A stretch of 64,000 nucleotides of DNA from Siderastrea radians (lineage: Eukaryota; Cnidaria; Anthozoa; Scleractinia; Rhizangiidae). Under the pieces are notes generated by a model. The model did no database searches, was not told the DNA's origin, and was given only the letters and a program-made list of their open reading frames with translations. The translations under genes and the position numbers were made by a program. The stretch is taken from contig OZ024898.1 in the NCBI GenBank assembly GCA_964017195.1, positions 3,607,482-3,671,481 on the forward strand. Direction: 5' to 3'. This document shows positions 45,401 to 56,502 of this stretch, piece after piece; within the stretch, counting starts at the first letter, position 1, and every line of letters begins with the position of its first letter.

Positions 45401-48400
45401 ATAGCGTGACTCAGTTAAGTCACGTTTTTTTTAAATAAACGAACTGACATGTCAGCGTAATTCTAAATAGCAAGGGCACGGAAATTTAAATAGATTTCTT
45501 GATAAAAAACTCATTCTAAAATCTAAAGGAAACTGGTAGCTATGAAAAACCGTAAAAGTCTATTTTAGGCCGTGATTCGATGAGTGATTTGGCGCAAGCA
45601 AGTTTACTTTTCCGAATCGGCTTCTGTGTTTCAATGACGTAATGTTTATGTGCTACGGCACGTAGCATGAATCACTGGCTTTCAAAGCTCGCTAGCACCT
45701 TCGTCCTTGCTCTCATTGAAGAGAAGTCAACTCCATTGAATTTCTTGTACTTTTCTGCACAACTTTCCCTAAAGATTTCGGCGAAGCAAAGCAAAACTGC
45801 CAAAAATATGCTTGCATTTCACTGTTGAATTTTTCAACTTGGCGAAAGCAAGGGACTTCCCCGGATCACCTTTTGTGTTTCAGTGATGTAATGTTTACGT
45901 GCCAGGGCAGGTTTGGCAAATTCATGCCAGCTTCAAAGCTCGCTAGCACCTTCGTTCTTGCTTTCATCGAAGGAATTTTCATGCCATTAAATCGCCGGTA
46001 ATTTTCTACACCAACTTTCATGAAAATTCTGGCGAATAAACACTAAATGAACAAGGCTTACCGGCAATTATTGTTTTGACCGAGCGGAGGTCTGGGGCAA
46101 CTGACCACGACAAAAAAAAAAAAAAAAAAAAAACAAGAAAAGCCCCAGGGGGCATTAACCCCGCCGTTGTTCTCTCTGCCCTTGGGGTCCAAAATATTTT
46201 ACGGCCAGGTAAAAGTTGGTGATTTATCGTATCTTTTACGTGCTTGCGATGATAATATAAATCAAGACACGACTTGCCTAATCACTCTGTTTTAGCGTGC
46301 GTGACGAAGAGCGTGATGAAATTATTATTTTGATCACAGCGTGACTCAGCCTGGCCTCGTAGCTCAGTTGGTTGAGCGACGGTGTTCCAATTCGGAGGTC
46401 GTGGGTTCGAATCCCGCCGTGGTCGAAGATTTTTCTTTTATCTTGGTTCTCATTTCTAATTTCTTACTTTTAAGGCCTGTGGTCGGGGGGAAATTATGGA
46501 GGGCAGTATTACTCACTTCTTGGCACTCATACATACATACTTTACATCATAATTACTAAGTTCATAGCGATCGCGAGTTCATGCCAGCTTTCAAACTTAA
46601 GCTCCCTAGTACATTCGTCCTTGCTCTTGTCGAAGAAATGTTAACTCCATTGAATTCCTTGTACTTTTCTACACAACTTTCCCTAAAGATTTTGGCGAAG
46701 CAAAGCAAAACTGCCAAAAAAATGCTTGCATTTGACTGTTGAATTATTCAACTTGGCGAAAGCAAGGGCCTTCCCCGAATCGGCTTCTGTGTTTCAGTGA
46801 TGTAATGTTTACGTGCCACGGCAAGTTAGGCGAATTTATTCCAGCTTCAAAGCTCGCTAGCACCTTCGTTCCTACTTTCATCGGACCCCGCCGTTTTTCT
46901 CCTCCTCCCAGGGAGCAAAATATATTACGGTCACTCAAGATACGAGCTCAAGTATTGTAAATTTTAAAGTTGATGATTTATCGTACCTGTGTTTGCTGCC
47001 ATTTCCCCTTATGCGTCTGCTCTGCACCCTTCTCCCTGTGGTAACATGAATCCCTGATAGTATGAACCCCATCCCTCATTCCTTGGTCATCCACTTGTCC
47101 TAGCTTTCGCGAAGAAGAACGTGACGAAATATTTTGACCATAGCGTGACTCAGTTAAGTCACGTTTTTTTGAAATAAACGAACTGACATGTCAGCGTAAT
47201 TCTAAATAGCAAGGGCAAGGAAATTTAAATGGATTTCTTGATAAAAAAGTCATTCTAAAATCTTAAGGAAACTGGTAGCTATGAAAAACCGTAAAAGTCT
47301 ATTTTAGGCCGTGATTCGATGAGTGATTTGGCGCAAGCAAGTTTACTTCTCCGAATCGGCTTCTGTGTTTCAGACGTAATGTTTATGTGCTACGGCACGT
47401 AGCATGAATCATTGGCTTTCAAAGCTCGCTAGCACCTTCGTCCTTGCTCTCATTGAAGAGAAGTCAACTCCATTGAATTTCTTGTACTTTTCTACACAAC
47501 TTTCCCGAAAGATTTTGGCGAAGCAAAGCAAAACTGCCAAAAATATGCTTGCATTTCACTGTTGAATTTTTCAACTTGGCGAAAGCAAGGGACTTCCCCG
47601 GATCACCTTTTGTGTTTCAGTGATGTAATGTTTACGTGCCAGGGCAGGTTTGGCAAATTCATGCCAGCTTCAAAGCTCGCTAGCACCTTCGTTCTTGCTT
47701 TCATCGAAGGAATTTTCATGCCATTAAATCGCCAGTAATTTTCTACACCAACTTTCATGAAAATTCTGGCGAATAAACGCTGAACGAACAAAGTTTACCG
47801 GCAAGTATTGTTTTGACCGAGCGCAGGTCTGGGGCAACTGACCACGACAAAAAAAAAAAAAAAAAAAAAAAAAAAAACGGGTATTACTAGACCCCGTCCT
47901 GACGGCGGGGTAAAAAGGAGTATTGCTAGACCCCGTCCTGACGGCGGGGTAAAAAAAAAACGGGTATTACTAGACCCCGTCCTGACGGCGGGGTAAAAAA
48001 CGGGTATTACTAGACCCCGTCCTGACGGCGGGGTAATAAAGAGAGGTGTGTAAGTGGGTATCAATTGTCAAAATATTACAGTGTTGGTGAAGGTAAAGGT
48101 AAAGTTGCATACAAGCCAAGGAGACCCACACAGTGGAGCTTAACCCGGTTTCTGTAGCATGAAGCAACTGAGAGTATTGCTACTCCATCCTGGATGGGAT
48201 GCTAGTCCATCGCACGGTTACCCCCAGTAGTACGTCACCGGTACCCATTTATACACTTGGGTGGAGAGAGACAATGTAGGGTAAAGTTTCTTGTCTGAGC
48301 ATGGAAACAACACAATGGCAGGGACAGGGTGTCAAACCACCAATCTTCTGAAGTCCAGCTCACTAACCACTGGACCACCACTCCTCCACTAATAAAACCT

Positions 48401-51400
48401 TAAATCAAATGTTCTGGTAGCTCTCCAATAAACTAACATCCCATCCAGTTCGGGAAACCGTTAGTACTGGCACACAGAATCCCTTTACAATACTGTTGCA
48501 GCAAACGTTAGATCTCTGTTTTATCATTTCACTTTTTTGTGCAGGTTAAGATCCAGTTTGCTTCATCAGTCAGTCTTGGCGAGTTGAGGAACTTCCTTAT
48601 GGGTAAACAAAATGGAAAAAATGCACAGGATGCTGTGCAAGGATTAGACATTGTCATGCGGCAGATACCATCATACCAGTTCACACCTGTCGGACGATCA
48701 TTCTTTCCCCTCAATGGACGTGGGCGACCCTTGGGGGAGGGGTGTGAGGTGCAGTTTGGTTTTTATCAGAGCATTAGGCACTCTGAATGGAAAGCTATGC
48801 TGGTCAACATTGATGGTGAGATCTTGGTTTCTCATTTGACTTCATTGAGTTTGTTAGCCTATATGAACAAAGGGAATTAACATAAGGGTACAGAGTTGAT
48901 GACAAAAGACAGACACCTCTCTAAGATGTTTAAGATGGCCAAAGGGCCCTGTAAGAAGGACACCATGCTAGTAAAGACACCTGTTTCAAGACAGGCACTT
49001 CTTTAAGGGAGACACTTCTCTAATTAAAGACAGATCTCACTCTAAGATGGACAACACTTGGTGACCTAAGACAAACACCTTAGTTTATGAGAGACACCTC
49101 TTTAAGGTAAACACCTTACACCCCTCTAAGACAAACTCCTTTGTCAGACAGACACCTTTCTCAGAAAGACACCTCTGTCTCTAAAACTGACGTCACTTTA
49201 GGACAGACACCTCTTAAGACAGATACCTCTCTAAGGCAGAAAATTCTATAGGATAGACACCACTCAGACAGACACCTCTTCTCAGACAAACACCTCTAAC
49301 ACGGATGGCTTTCTAAATACAGGCCCCTCTCTAAGACGGGCCCCTCGCAGGCAGACACTTTGTACGACAGATGCCTCCCTAGAGCATATCTATCTCAACT
49401 ACAGAAAGACACCGCTGAGGTGGACACCTCTCCAAGATACGCCTCTTGTTCAACAGAAACCTCATTAAAAGTCAGATGCATCTCATAGTTGGATAACTGA
49501 GTGTCTAAGACAGAAAGTTCTCTGAGACAGACACCTCTTTAAAACAGACACTTCTCTAAGATGGTCCTCTCTCTAAGGCAGTCACCTCTCTAGGACAGAC
49601 ACCTATCTGAGACAGACACATCCACCATTGGACACCTGTCTAAGACAGAAAGTTCTCTGAGACAGACACCTCTTTAAAACAGACACTTCTCTAAGACACA
49701 CACCTTTCTGAGATGGATGTCTCTCTAAGGCAATCACCTCTCTATGACAGACACCTACCTGAGACAGGCACATATCTGAGACAGACGCATCTCATAGTTA
49801 GACACCTTTCTAAGACAGGAAGTTCTCTGAGACAGACACCTCTCTAAAACAGACACTTCTCTGAGACAGATGCCTTTCTAAGATAGATGTCTCTCTAGGA
49901 CAGACACCCATTGGAGACAGGCACATCTCATAGTTGGACACCTGTCTAAGACAGACACCTCTCCGGGACAGACACCTCTCTAAGACAGGAACCTCTCTGA
50001 GACAGACAACTCTCTCAGACAGATGCATCTCTGAGTTGGACATCTCTCTAAGATAGACATTTCTCTGAGACAGACACCTCTCTAAGACAAACACCTCTCT
50101 GAGGCAGACTTCATTCTAAGATACACCTCTCTAAGGCAGACACCTCTCTGAGTTGGACACCTCTCTAAGACACATCTCAGAGTTGGACACCTCTCTCAGA
50201 TCAAAACCTGTCTAAGATTATAAGACACCTTTCTAAGATGAACACTTTAAAACAGACACCTAGATAAGACCTAATAGGATTCTAATTAGTGTTCTGTTCT
50301 CACACTTGTTGATATGACTTCTTTTTTATTCCAGTCTCTGCTAAAGGATTTTATAAGAGCCAGGATGTGATTGACTTCACGTGTGAAATCCTTGAGCTTT
50401 CACCCCGCCAACTTGAAGACCGCAAAATTCAGATTGACAAAGGGAGGCTTGAGAAAGCGTTACATGGTATTAATCATATTCATCCAGCATTTAAAATCTT
50501 AGCTATCAGATACAATCATCATACCTATGCTTTGAATACCACCATCCCAGTGGAAAATATTTTATAATCAAGCCATTGGAAACTCTTAACCCTTTTACCC
50601 CTGAATTTTCTGAGGAAAAGCTTCAGAGAACAGGCCGTGTCTACAAAAAGAACATTTAAGAAGAACATTAATATTCTAATGTTCTCGCAGGCTGTTACTT
50701 TCATGTAGATATAGCTATTCATACATTTTTTGAATTATAAACACAGTAGATTTCACTCAGTTCTCACCAGTTAATTTCTCAAACTGTTCTATGTCGTTGT
50801 AGCCTTTAATTTCAATTTTCCATTGGCACGTGATTTTCAGAAGCTGACAGTCTTTGGTTTCACCAGAAATGTTAGCAAAATCATGATTTTGGGCATCTTT
50901 GGCTTCCAATAGGTGAAACATTTAAAATTCGAGTTCACCTTTCCCAGAGTTGAAGTAATCGGTTAATATCCGTAGGAGTTTTGAAGCAAATATGGCAAAT
51001 CTGTCTGAAAGTTCACCATTTTGAAACACGTTGTTTATAGTGTTATTTGATGAGGACTGGGAACTAACAAGGGCCCAAATGTGCCTTTTGGAGGCCAAAA
51101 TGTACACCGTATTTAGGAGCGTGCCTGTGTGCACGCTTCAGGGTGAACAGGTTAAAGTTCATAGCTGTTTGTGAGGTTTTATGTTGATGTGAGAATGGTG
51201 TTAGAACAGGATAGGAGGCCATAACAGAGAGTTGCCATTCTCAAGAAGCAAGCTTGCTGAAGAAGGGAACAAACTTGTAGGAGGGGTAAAAGAGAGAGGC
51301 TTAACAGAAAGAGAGCTCTAAATATGGAAAAGAGGCAGGTTGATGAAGGAGACAGAGAACATGTAAGGAATAAAACTTACAATCGTAACGAGAAAGAAAG

Positions 51401-52154
51401 AGAGTGTTTTGACAGATTGCTTATGAGGAGGCTCAAAAAATTATAGAGATCACTTGTGAAGGGAGGGGACATCACAAGGAGCTTCCTATTATTTGAAGAG
51501 GGTGGAACAAGGGGTGGGGGGGTTGTCCACAAAAGGGAGAGGTGTTAAAGAAGGATGTGCAAAGGAAGTGAAAGAGGAGATAGCAAGGTCAGAGAGGGAG
51601 AGGGCAGATAGTGAACCACGGAAGGAACACAGTGAGAATGACAATAGGTAATATTGTGGTAGGGAGGAGGACTCCACATTCAAACCATGCAAGTGTGTGA
51701 CCCTTACTAAAGCTAAATAAAAATTAGTAATGTAGATAAAGTTTCATAATTTTGTTCTAGCACATCTAATAATTTCACCCTTTTCTTGTTTGTAAGGGAT
51801 CCGTATACAAACCACCCATGTGGCATCTATGAAGAGAAAGTACACGGTATGGGGATTGTCAAGGCCTTCTGCAGACAAGCTGGAGTTTGACGTTGAAGAT
51901 GAGACGTCTGGCCGCCGTACCAAGACAACAGTAGCACAGTATTTCAAAGATAGATACAAACTGCCATTGAGGTACACTTATAAAAACTGCCACCTTGGTT
52001 TTTGAATTTAAGAAATTTAAAGTGACAAAAAAGTTAGACACCTTTTACAGTATAATTAACAGTATCACAGAAAGAGCTTTGTTGTATGTTGTTGCACTCA
52101 ACCAAAGTAAAAAAGGTTACTGTCTAAGAGAGTTGTCCATATCATAATGAGATC

Positions 52155-52203
<49 letters not shown>

Positions 52204-52338
52204 TGGTAGATAAAACTATGTTTATTGTAGTTTAAAGTTCCGGCGTTATCTTTGCGGGAGGACGTTATGTTATGCGAGAAATGTACATTTTATCAATGCG
52301 TGATCCATAGATCCAGAGTGTTAGTTTCATTTAAAGTA

Positions 52339-52389
<51 letters not shown>

Positions 52390-55300
52390 TTTATATAGTG
52401 CCTATACAGGTTAGGTCTAGGTGCTTGATGGTGACTAATTAATTTTTTAATTAATCAAAAATAACTAATCAATTAAAAAAAAGTTCCTGTCATAAATAAA
52501 TATGATTATGTAGAAAAGGACTGTAAGTGATGCAAGTTCCAACATTACTTGTCTGCTTTGGAGAGGTTTCTGTCACAAGTAATTTACTGTTAATTGCATG
52601 TTGTTAGATACCCTCATCTCCCTTGTCTACAAGTTGGGCAGAAAAAGGACCGTTACCTGCCACTTGAGGTCTGCACAATTATTCCATGTCAAAAGAGGCA
52701 TTTATCTGAACAACAGACAGCAAACATGATCAGAAGTACTGCACGGCCTGCACCTGAGAGACAACGGGACATTCAGTATTGGGTAAGTTTTTTCTCTGTT
52801 TTGATCTTTCATTGAGGGGATAGTATAGTCGCACTTGGGCACTGGCAGCCCACAACACTAGAGTTTGACGTGTGCTTTAATTACCACTTAGTCAATACTT
52901 CTCCACAAGTAGCCTTCCTAAGCTCTCTGTCAGACAACAGGGCCAGTTTTGTAGCAGAAATAAAACAAGATCTGTATGTTTGCTTCTAACGTGATGTATT
53001 GGTGAGATTGTGGCTTAGCAAAACCACCATCTAGTTTTCGATGCATTCGTTCAGATGTTGTTTACGGCTTAGTTACGCCTTGGCTTGGCTAAGCAGTGGC
53101 GTTTTACTTTTACCATATAAATTGTTCTGTTATTTACTCGCCTAGGATCTTATTGTTTTGTTTTTTCGTAGGCAGAAGAAATGATAAGAACCAGTGCAAA
53201 GTACCTGAAGGACGAGTTTCAGACTTCTGTGAACCCTGAAATGGTTAAGGTCGATGGCAGAGTGCTACCAGCACCCAAAATTAAGCTTGGACCCCAAGAC
53301 CACGCACTGGTTCCTCGCGATGGCTCATGGAACATGCAAGATAAGGCACTTTACCGGGGAGCACGCATTGACACATGGGCGTTGGCTTGCTTTGCACCTT
53401 CCCAACGATGTAGAGAAGATCAGCTGAGGAATTTTTGTAAGCAGATGAGTATTGTGTCCACTCGAGAGGGAATGAAGATGACAGCAGATCCAGTTGTGGT
53501 CAGATATGCAAGGGGCACCAGAGATGTAAGATTTTTTTTTTACTTTAGTCGTAATGCTTAGTGGCTTATAAGGCAATCCAACCAATAACCATATTTTGCT
53601 TGTTTTCATTTAATAAGGTGGCAGGTTTGTTCTCCAGCTGGACGGAAAATCATCCAGGACTACAGCTCATCATGGCTGTTCTGCCAGGCAAAGACAAAGA
53701 TCTTTATTCAGAGATCAAACGTGTTGGGGACAAGGTGATTGGCATTCCCACACAGTGTGTTCAGTTAAGACTTGTGCAGCAAGCCAAAGATCAAGTCTGT
53801 ACAAATATCTCTTTGAAAATCAACTCCAAACTGGGTGGAGTCAACCATGTTATTGACCCTTCAGTAAAGTCTCCTGTCTTCAGTAAGCCTACCATTGTGT
53901 TCGGTGCTGATGTTACCCACCCCTCCCCCACAGAAAATGGCATTCCGTCCATTGCTGCTGTGGTGGCCAGTATGGATGTTAACGCCAGCAAGTATCAAGC
54001 CCGTGTTCGAGCACAGAGGCATGATAAGGGAAGAGGTGCACAAGAGATCATTATTGATTTGGCTGCAATTGTGAGAGAACTTCTCATCGAGTTCTACCAA
54101 ACCAACGGGAAGCTGAAACCTTCCCAAATCATATTTTACCGGGATGGAGTCAGTGAAGGACAGTTTGACCAGGTTCTTGTTCACGAAGTACGCGCTGTGC
54201 AGGAGGCCTGTATGAAGCTCGAGAAAGATTATCGTCCGCGGATCACATTCATTGTGGTGCAAAAACGACACCACACGAGACTGTTTTGTGAAAACGACCG
54301 AGACGCCTCGGGTAAAAGCAGGAATGTCCCTCCAGGAACCACTGTAGACAGTGGAATTACACATCCTTACGAGTTTGACTTCTATTTGTGCAGCCACTAT
54401 GGAATCCAGGTAGATTGGCTCATTATTGTTGTCATTATAATGACCTTTAAGACGTAGGCCACTATTGAATGGCCACTATTAAACCGTTTACTTACTTACT
54501 TACTTACTTTACTTACTCATTCATTAGCATTTTAGTATAAGCAAGTTATAATTTTTTCCTTCCTGTTGTATTTACGACCTACAGGCTTACTGCGAAATAG
54601 TTTTCGCTGTTCGTGACCGCGTTTCGCCAGTCGTGCAACGAGAAAGAGCCAGAAAATATAGTTAATTTTTTAGCTCTTTCACGCATTGTGATTTTTGTCT
54701 CCTCCTTGCTTCTACGTCTTGGTGGGTCGGCTTCTTGCTGTACCGTAAAGTGTCTATTCTTCCCCCTATTGAATTTTTAAATGAAATCTTTGTGAAGTAC
54801 CGTCTGGAAAAAAGTTCCTTTGCAGGTAAGAAAGTTGCCCTCCCACCCCCCGCGTTACTGTGCTAACTAACTGAAGCACTAGTAAGTGCTAATGTTTGTC
54901 TTCTTGTTGAATTTGACTTCCATTTGGCATTCTTTTTGCTTGTAATGTTCTTTTGTTGCAACAAAATATTTGTGTTTTGTTCAGGGAACCAGTCGACCCA
55001 CACACTATCATGTGTTATATGATGATAACGGCTTCACCGCTGACAGCCTGCAGCAACTCACCTATCAACTATGTCACGTGTACGCCCGGTGCACGCGCAG
55101 TGTTTCCATGCCAGCCCCTGCTTATTACGCTCATTTGGCAGCGTTTCACGCCAGGTTCCAAGTGACTAATGGAGGGCATGGCAGGTATGAGAATTAAGAA
55201 TTACGTTTATGTTAGAGTACTCTTCTAATGGCTAGACCATGCGCAAGTTTCGCAACCAAATGCATCTCCTGCCAAGAATGCCAAGAATATGTCTTTTGTT

Positions 55301-56052
55301 CGCCATTCTGTGTGCCTCTAGTTTAAGGAAAATTCTCCTCCTTACTGCGATAATTTTAAACGCCGGATTTCCTCAGTCGGCCTTAAATTAAGAATAAAAT
55401 TACAGTTCCATCTAGATCCGAGGGTTAATATAGGCTAGGCTCCAGCTCAAGTGAAGCCCTCGTCAAACAGGGGCGATTTGTTTCAATTTGTTTCACTTTT
55501 TTCTTACTGCAACCAGTGTGTTGCAACCTACAATTGATTTGAGATTGTTCGAAACCACCTTGACGACAGCTATTATATTTATTATTATTTACAGTTATCC
55601 AGTGTAGTTCTTTATCGTGGGGGCGCGGTGGTGTAGTGGGTAGCGCGTTGGACTTCAGATCTGAAGGTCGGTGGTTGGAGGCCCAGTCCCTGCCATCCTG
55701 TGGTTTCGTCAGACAAGAAACTTTACCTCACATTGTCTCTCTCCACCCAGGTGTATTAAATGGGTACTGGCGACGTACTGCTGGGAGCAACCCTGCGATG
55801 GACTACCATCCCATCCAGGGGGGAGTGGGGAGTAGCAATACTCTCAGTTGCTTCATGCTACAGGACCTGGGTTAAGTTCCGACCGTGTGGGCCCCCCTGG
55901 CTTGTGAACGACTTTACCTGCCTTTACCTTAAGCTTAGTTCTTTATTAACATCCTTCTCTATTTCAGGGGTGATGGAGCTGTTGATTTGGAGAAGTGTTC
56001 AAAAGCTATTCAAGTCAGCGATAAAATGAAGGGGGTGATGTATTTTACCTGA
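38956..56052 (+). CDS. AGO: Argonaute protein, gene copy 2 (12 exons, 1039 aa)
   Basis: Tandem paralogue of copy 1, same strand. Exons: 38956-39424, 40657-40764, 41621-41922, 42208-42264, 48545-48815, 50335-50466, 51797-51971, 52608-52782, 53172-53525, 53618-54409, 54985-55184, 55968-56052. Phases and GT-AG sites all agree. It has N, L1, PAZ, L2, MID and PIWI domains, with D779, E835, D857 and H995 as the intact slicer tetrad. In the 264-codon MID/PIWI exon I count about 29 amino-acid differences from copy 1 (near 89% identity), mostly conservative and clustered at the exon start. It carries a single disordered-linker exon where copy 1 has two, and a longer C-terminal exon. Both copies look functional; different guide-RNA loading is possible but unproven. 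Confidence 0.93.
39648..40141. mobile_element. TAA-target MITE (PIF/Harbinger-like), copy 2 only
   Basis: Left end GGGGCCATTTACATGATAC, right end inverse GGGGCCGTTCACATGATACC. TAA at 39645-39647 and 40142-40144. Copy 1 has a single TAA at the matching site (GCAGACTAATTATCC). The interior repeats ATTCYGGAATG motifs in both orientations. The 3-bp TAA target is typical of PIF/Harbinger. Confidence 0.85.
40657..40764 (+). CDS. AGO: AGO copy 2 exon 2: disordered linker
   Basis: 36 codons, phase 1-1, reading [20 protein letters not shown] and [13 protein letters not shown]. Single counterpart of the duplicated exons 2 and 3 in copy 1. Confidence 0.8.
40765..41620. other. Intron 2 of AGO copy 2
   Basis: 856-bp intron, alignable in parts with the copy 1 intron before exon 4 (GAAAATAATTACATGGTTATTCCCA landmark), but lacking the SINE A head. 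No gene. Confidence 0.6.
41621..41922 (+). CDS. AGO: AGO copy 2 exon 3: start of the N domain
   Basis: Encodes [20 protein letters not shown] through [16 protein letters not shown]. One codon longer than in copy 1. Donor CTA|GTAAGT. Confidence 0.92.
42208..42264 (+). CDS. AGO: AGO copy 2 exon 4: N-domain strand
   Basis: 19 codons ([19 protein letters not shown]). Followed by a 6.3-kb intron filled with the tRNA-like array. Confidence 0.9.
42884..42956 (+). tRNA. tRNA-like gene 1, Arg-UCU-like
   Basis: 73 nt. The acceptor stem GGCCTCG pairs with CGGGGTC with wobbles. The T arm GTGGG/CCCGC is intact with loop TTCGAAT. The anticodon loop GTTCTAA gives UCU. The anticodon stem is weak (mismatches at both its ends) and the D arm has one mismatch. 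Internal A and B boxes are good. Could be a true tRNA, a pseudogene or a SINE-like promoter. Confidence 0.5.
44616..44688 (+). tRNA. tRNA-like gene 2, Arg-UCU-like
   Basis: Same as gene 1 but with a fully paired D arm (GCTC/GAGC). Best preserved of the three. The anticodon stem mismatches remain. Confidence 0.55.
46353..46425 (+). tRNA. tRNA-like gene 3, altered anticodon
   Basis: Anticodon loop GTTCCAA (UCC, Gly-type), an extra acceptor mismatch and discriminator G instead of A. Probably a decaying copy. Confidence 0.4.
47878..48036 (+). repeat. Four short palindrome-bearing tandem repeats
   Basis: Four units of about 34-45 bp, each with TATTRCTAGACCCCGTCCTG then ACGGCGGGGTAA. ACCCCGTC/GGCGGGGT can form a hairpin. 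A-runs of variable length separate units. Directly follows the poly(A) end of the tRNA-like array. Confidence 0.85.
48089..48388 (-). mobile_element. tRNA-derived SINE E, reverse orientation
   Basis: Reverse complement of the same SINE family: tail GGTAAAGGTAAAG at the left, then CATCCTGGATGGGATGCTAG and the tRNA-like head at the right (CTCACTAACCACTGGACCACC). Copy 1 lacks it at the matching point. Confidence 0.82.
48545..48815 (+). CDS. AGO: AGO copy 2 exon 5: N domain to L1
   Basis: Encodes [26 protein letters not shown] and WKAMLVNID. Same length and phase as copy 1 exon 6. Confidence 0.93.
48905..50250. repeat. 17-bp-unit minisatellite in intron 5 of copy 2
   Basis: Same ACAGACACCTCTCTGAG-type array as 9405-10870, with unit order diverged. 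No gene. Confidence 0.9.
50335..50466 (+). CDS. AGO: AGO copy 2 exon 6: start of PAZ
   Basis: Encodes [20 protein letters not shown] and KALHG. Same length and phase as copy 1 exon 7. Confidence 0.92.
50586..51155. mobile_element. TTAA-target MITE, copy 2
   Basis: Ends TTAACCCTTTTACCCCTGAA and, inverted, TTAACCTGTTCACCCTGAA. TTAA at both edges. The copy 1 intron is uninterrupted there (GAAACTCTTGTAGGTCATGG). Different insertion point from the TTAA MITE of copy 1. Confidence 0.75.
51156..51796. other. Intron 6 of AGO copy 2, distal part
   Basis: Purine-rich intron alignable with 12001-12260 and 12910-13231 of copy 1. No gene. Confidence 0.6.
51797..51971 (+). CDS. AGO: AGO copy 2 exon 7: PAZ core
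   Basis: Encodes [20 protein letters not shown] through [13 protein letters not shown], almost identical to copy 1 exon 8. Confidence 0.93.
52155..52202. repeat. (AAT)n microsatellite
   Basis: About 16 perfect trinucleotide units in intron 7 of copy 2; not present in copy 1. Confidence 0.95.
52338..52384. repeat. (AAT)n microsatellite, second tract
   Basis: A second AAT tract about 140 bp from the first, suggesting a small insertion bounded by or tailed with AAT. Confidence 0.92.
52608..52782 (+). CDS. AGO: AGO copy 2 exon 8: PAZ end and L2
   Basis: Encodes [20 protein letters not shown] and [19 protein letters not shown]. Donor TGG|GTAAGT. Confidence 0.95.
53172..53525 (+). CDS. AGO: AGO copy 2 exon 9: L2 to MID
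   Basis: 118 codons from [16 protein letters not shown] to RYARGTRD, without the repeated VRY of copy 1. Followed by a 92-bp intron. Confidence 0.93.
53618..54409 (+). CDS. AGO: AGO copy 2 exon 10: MID and most of PIWI
   Basis: 264 codons. MID pocket residues conserved, with D779, E835 and D857 present. Residue 889 is Arg (YRPRITF) where copy 1 and vertebrate AGOs have Gly. Confidence 0.97.
54985..55184 (+). CDS. AGO: AGO copy 2 exon 11: PIWI C-terminal part
   Basis: Encodes [20 protein letters not shown] through [13 protein letters not shown] with catalytic H995. Confidence 0.97.
55185..55617. other. Last intron of AGO copy 2, before SINE D
   Basis: Alignable with 20344-20821 of copy 1 (CAGTTCCATCTAGATCCGAG landmark). 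No other feature. Confidence 0.65.
55618..55930 (+). mobile_element. tRNA-derived SINE D, orthologue of SINE B
   Basis: Same SINE, same intron, same flanks as SINE B: TAGTTCTTTAT just before it and TTAGTTCTTTATTAACATCC after. It keeps the longer 3' tail (TTTACCTGCCTTTACC). Confidence 0.88.
55968..56052 (+). CDS. AGO: AGO copy 2 exon 12: C-terminus and stop
   Basis: Encodes [25 protein letters not shown] then TGA. Confidence 0.93.
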
Positions 56053-56502
56053 AGATCACCAGCGTAAACAAATACAGCGAACAGACTATGTGGAGCCACA
56101 GGCCATTTCTTCAGTGAAAACAAGACTGAAATAAGTTTGGTTAATTAAAACTGTGTCAGAAACAAAAGCCCAGAAGAACTGTTGTGTTTCTGTTTTACCT
56201 CGAGTCACGTCAAACTGTTGATATGTGTCCTCGGGTGGAAAATACCTTAAACTTTACTCCGTTAAAGTGGTAAATAACTCCTTTTTTGAGTTACCAAAAC
56301 TACAACTCTAGTAAAGGAGTCTACAGTACTCGAATATTTGTGTTCAACCGAGTCGGTAACCGTTCAGTACACCAATACAAACTGAACTAATTTCCAGCTA
56401 TTGCAGCTGGTCGTCCGATTGAGTTTTTATTCATTTAGCGTCATGATGATTATTCTGTCCTTCTATTTTGGCTCCAGATGTAAAATTATTGCTATTTAAG
56501 CA
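56053..56502. other. 3' flank of AGO copy 2
   Basis: Probable 3' UTR, alignable with 21185-21650 (GCCATTTCTTCAGT, GAGTTTTTAT landmarks). No clear polyadenylation signal close to the stop. Confidence 0.6.

Larger units (their letters stand above)
42489..47872 (+). repeat. Head-to-tail array of 1.73-kb units, each with a tRNA-like gene
   Basis: A partial unit (42489-42659), then three units starting near 42660, 44395 and 46131. Each begins CAAGAAAAGCCCCAGGGGGC after an A-run and ends GACCACGACAAAA with poly(A) (about 20 to 30 A). Each unit holds a tRNA-like sequence about 225 bp in and several diverged subrepeats with the core CAAAGCTCGCTAGCACCTT. Lies wholly in intron 4 of AGO copy 2; copy 1 has no trace of it. 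Confidence 0.88.

Noticed and set aside
42872..46559. Three similar frames beginning [11 protein letters not shown]
   Set aside because: A familiar artefact of translating a tRNA gene body ([16 protein letters not shown]); the DNA is the tRNA-like sequence.
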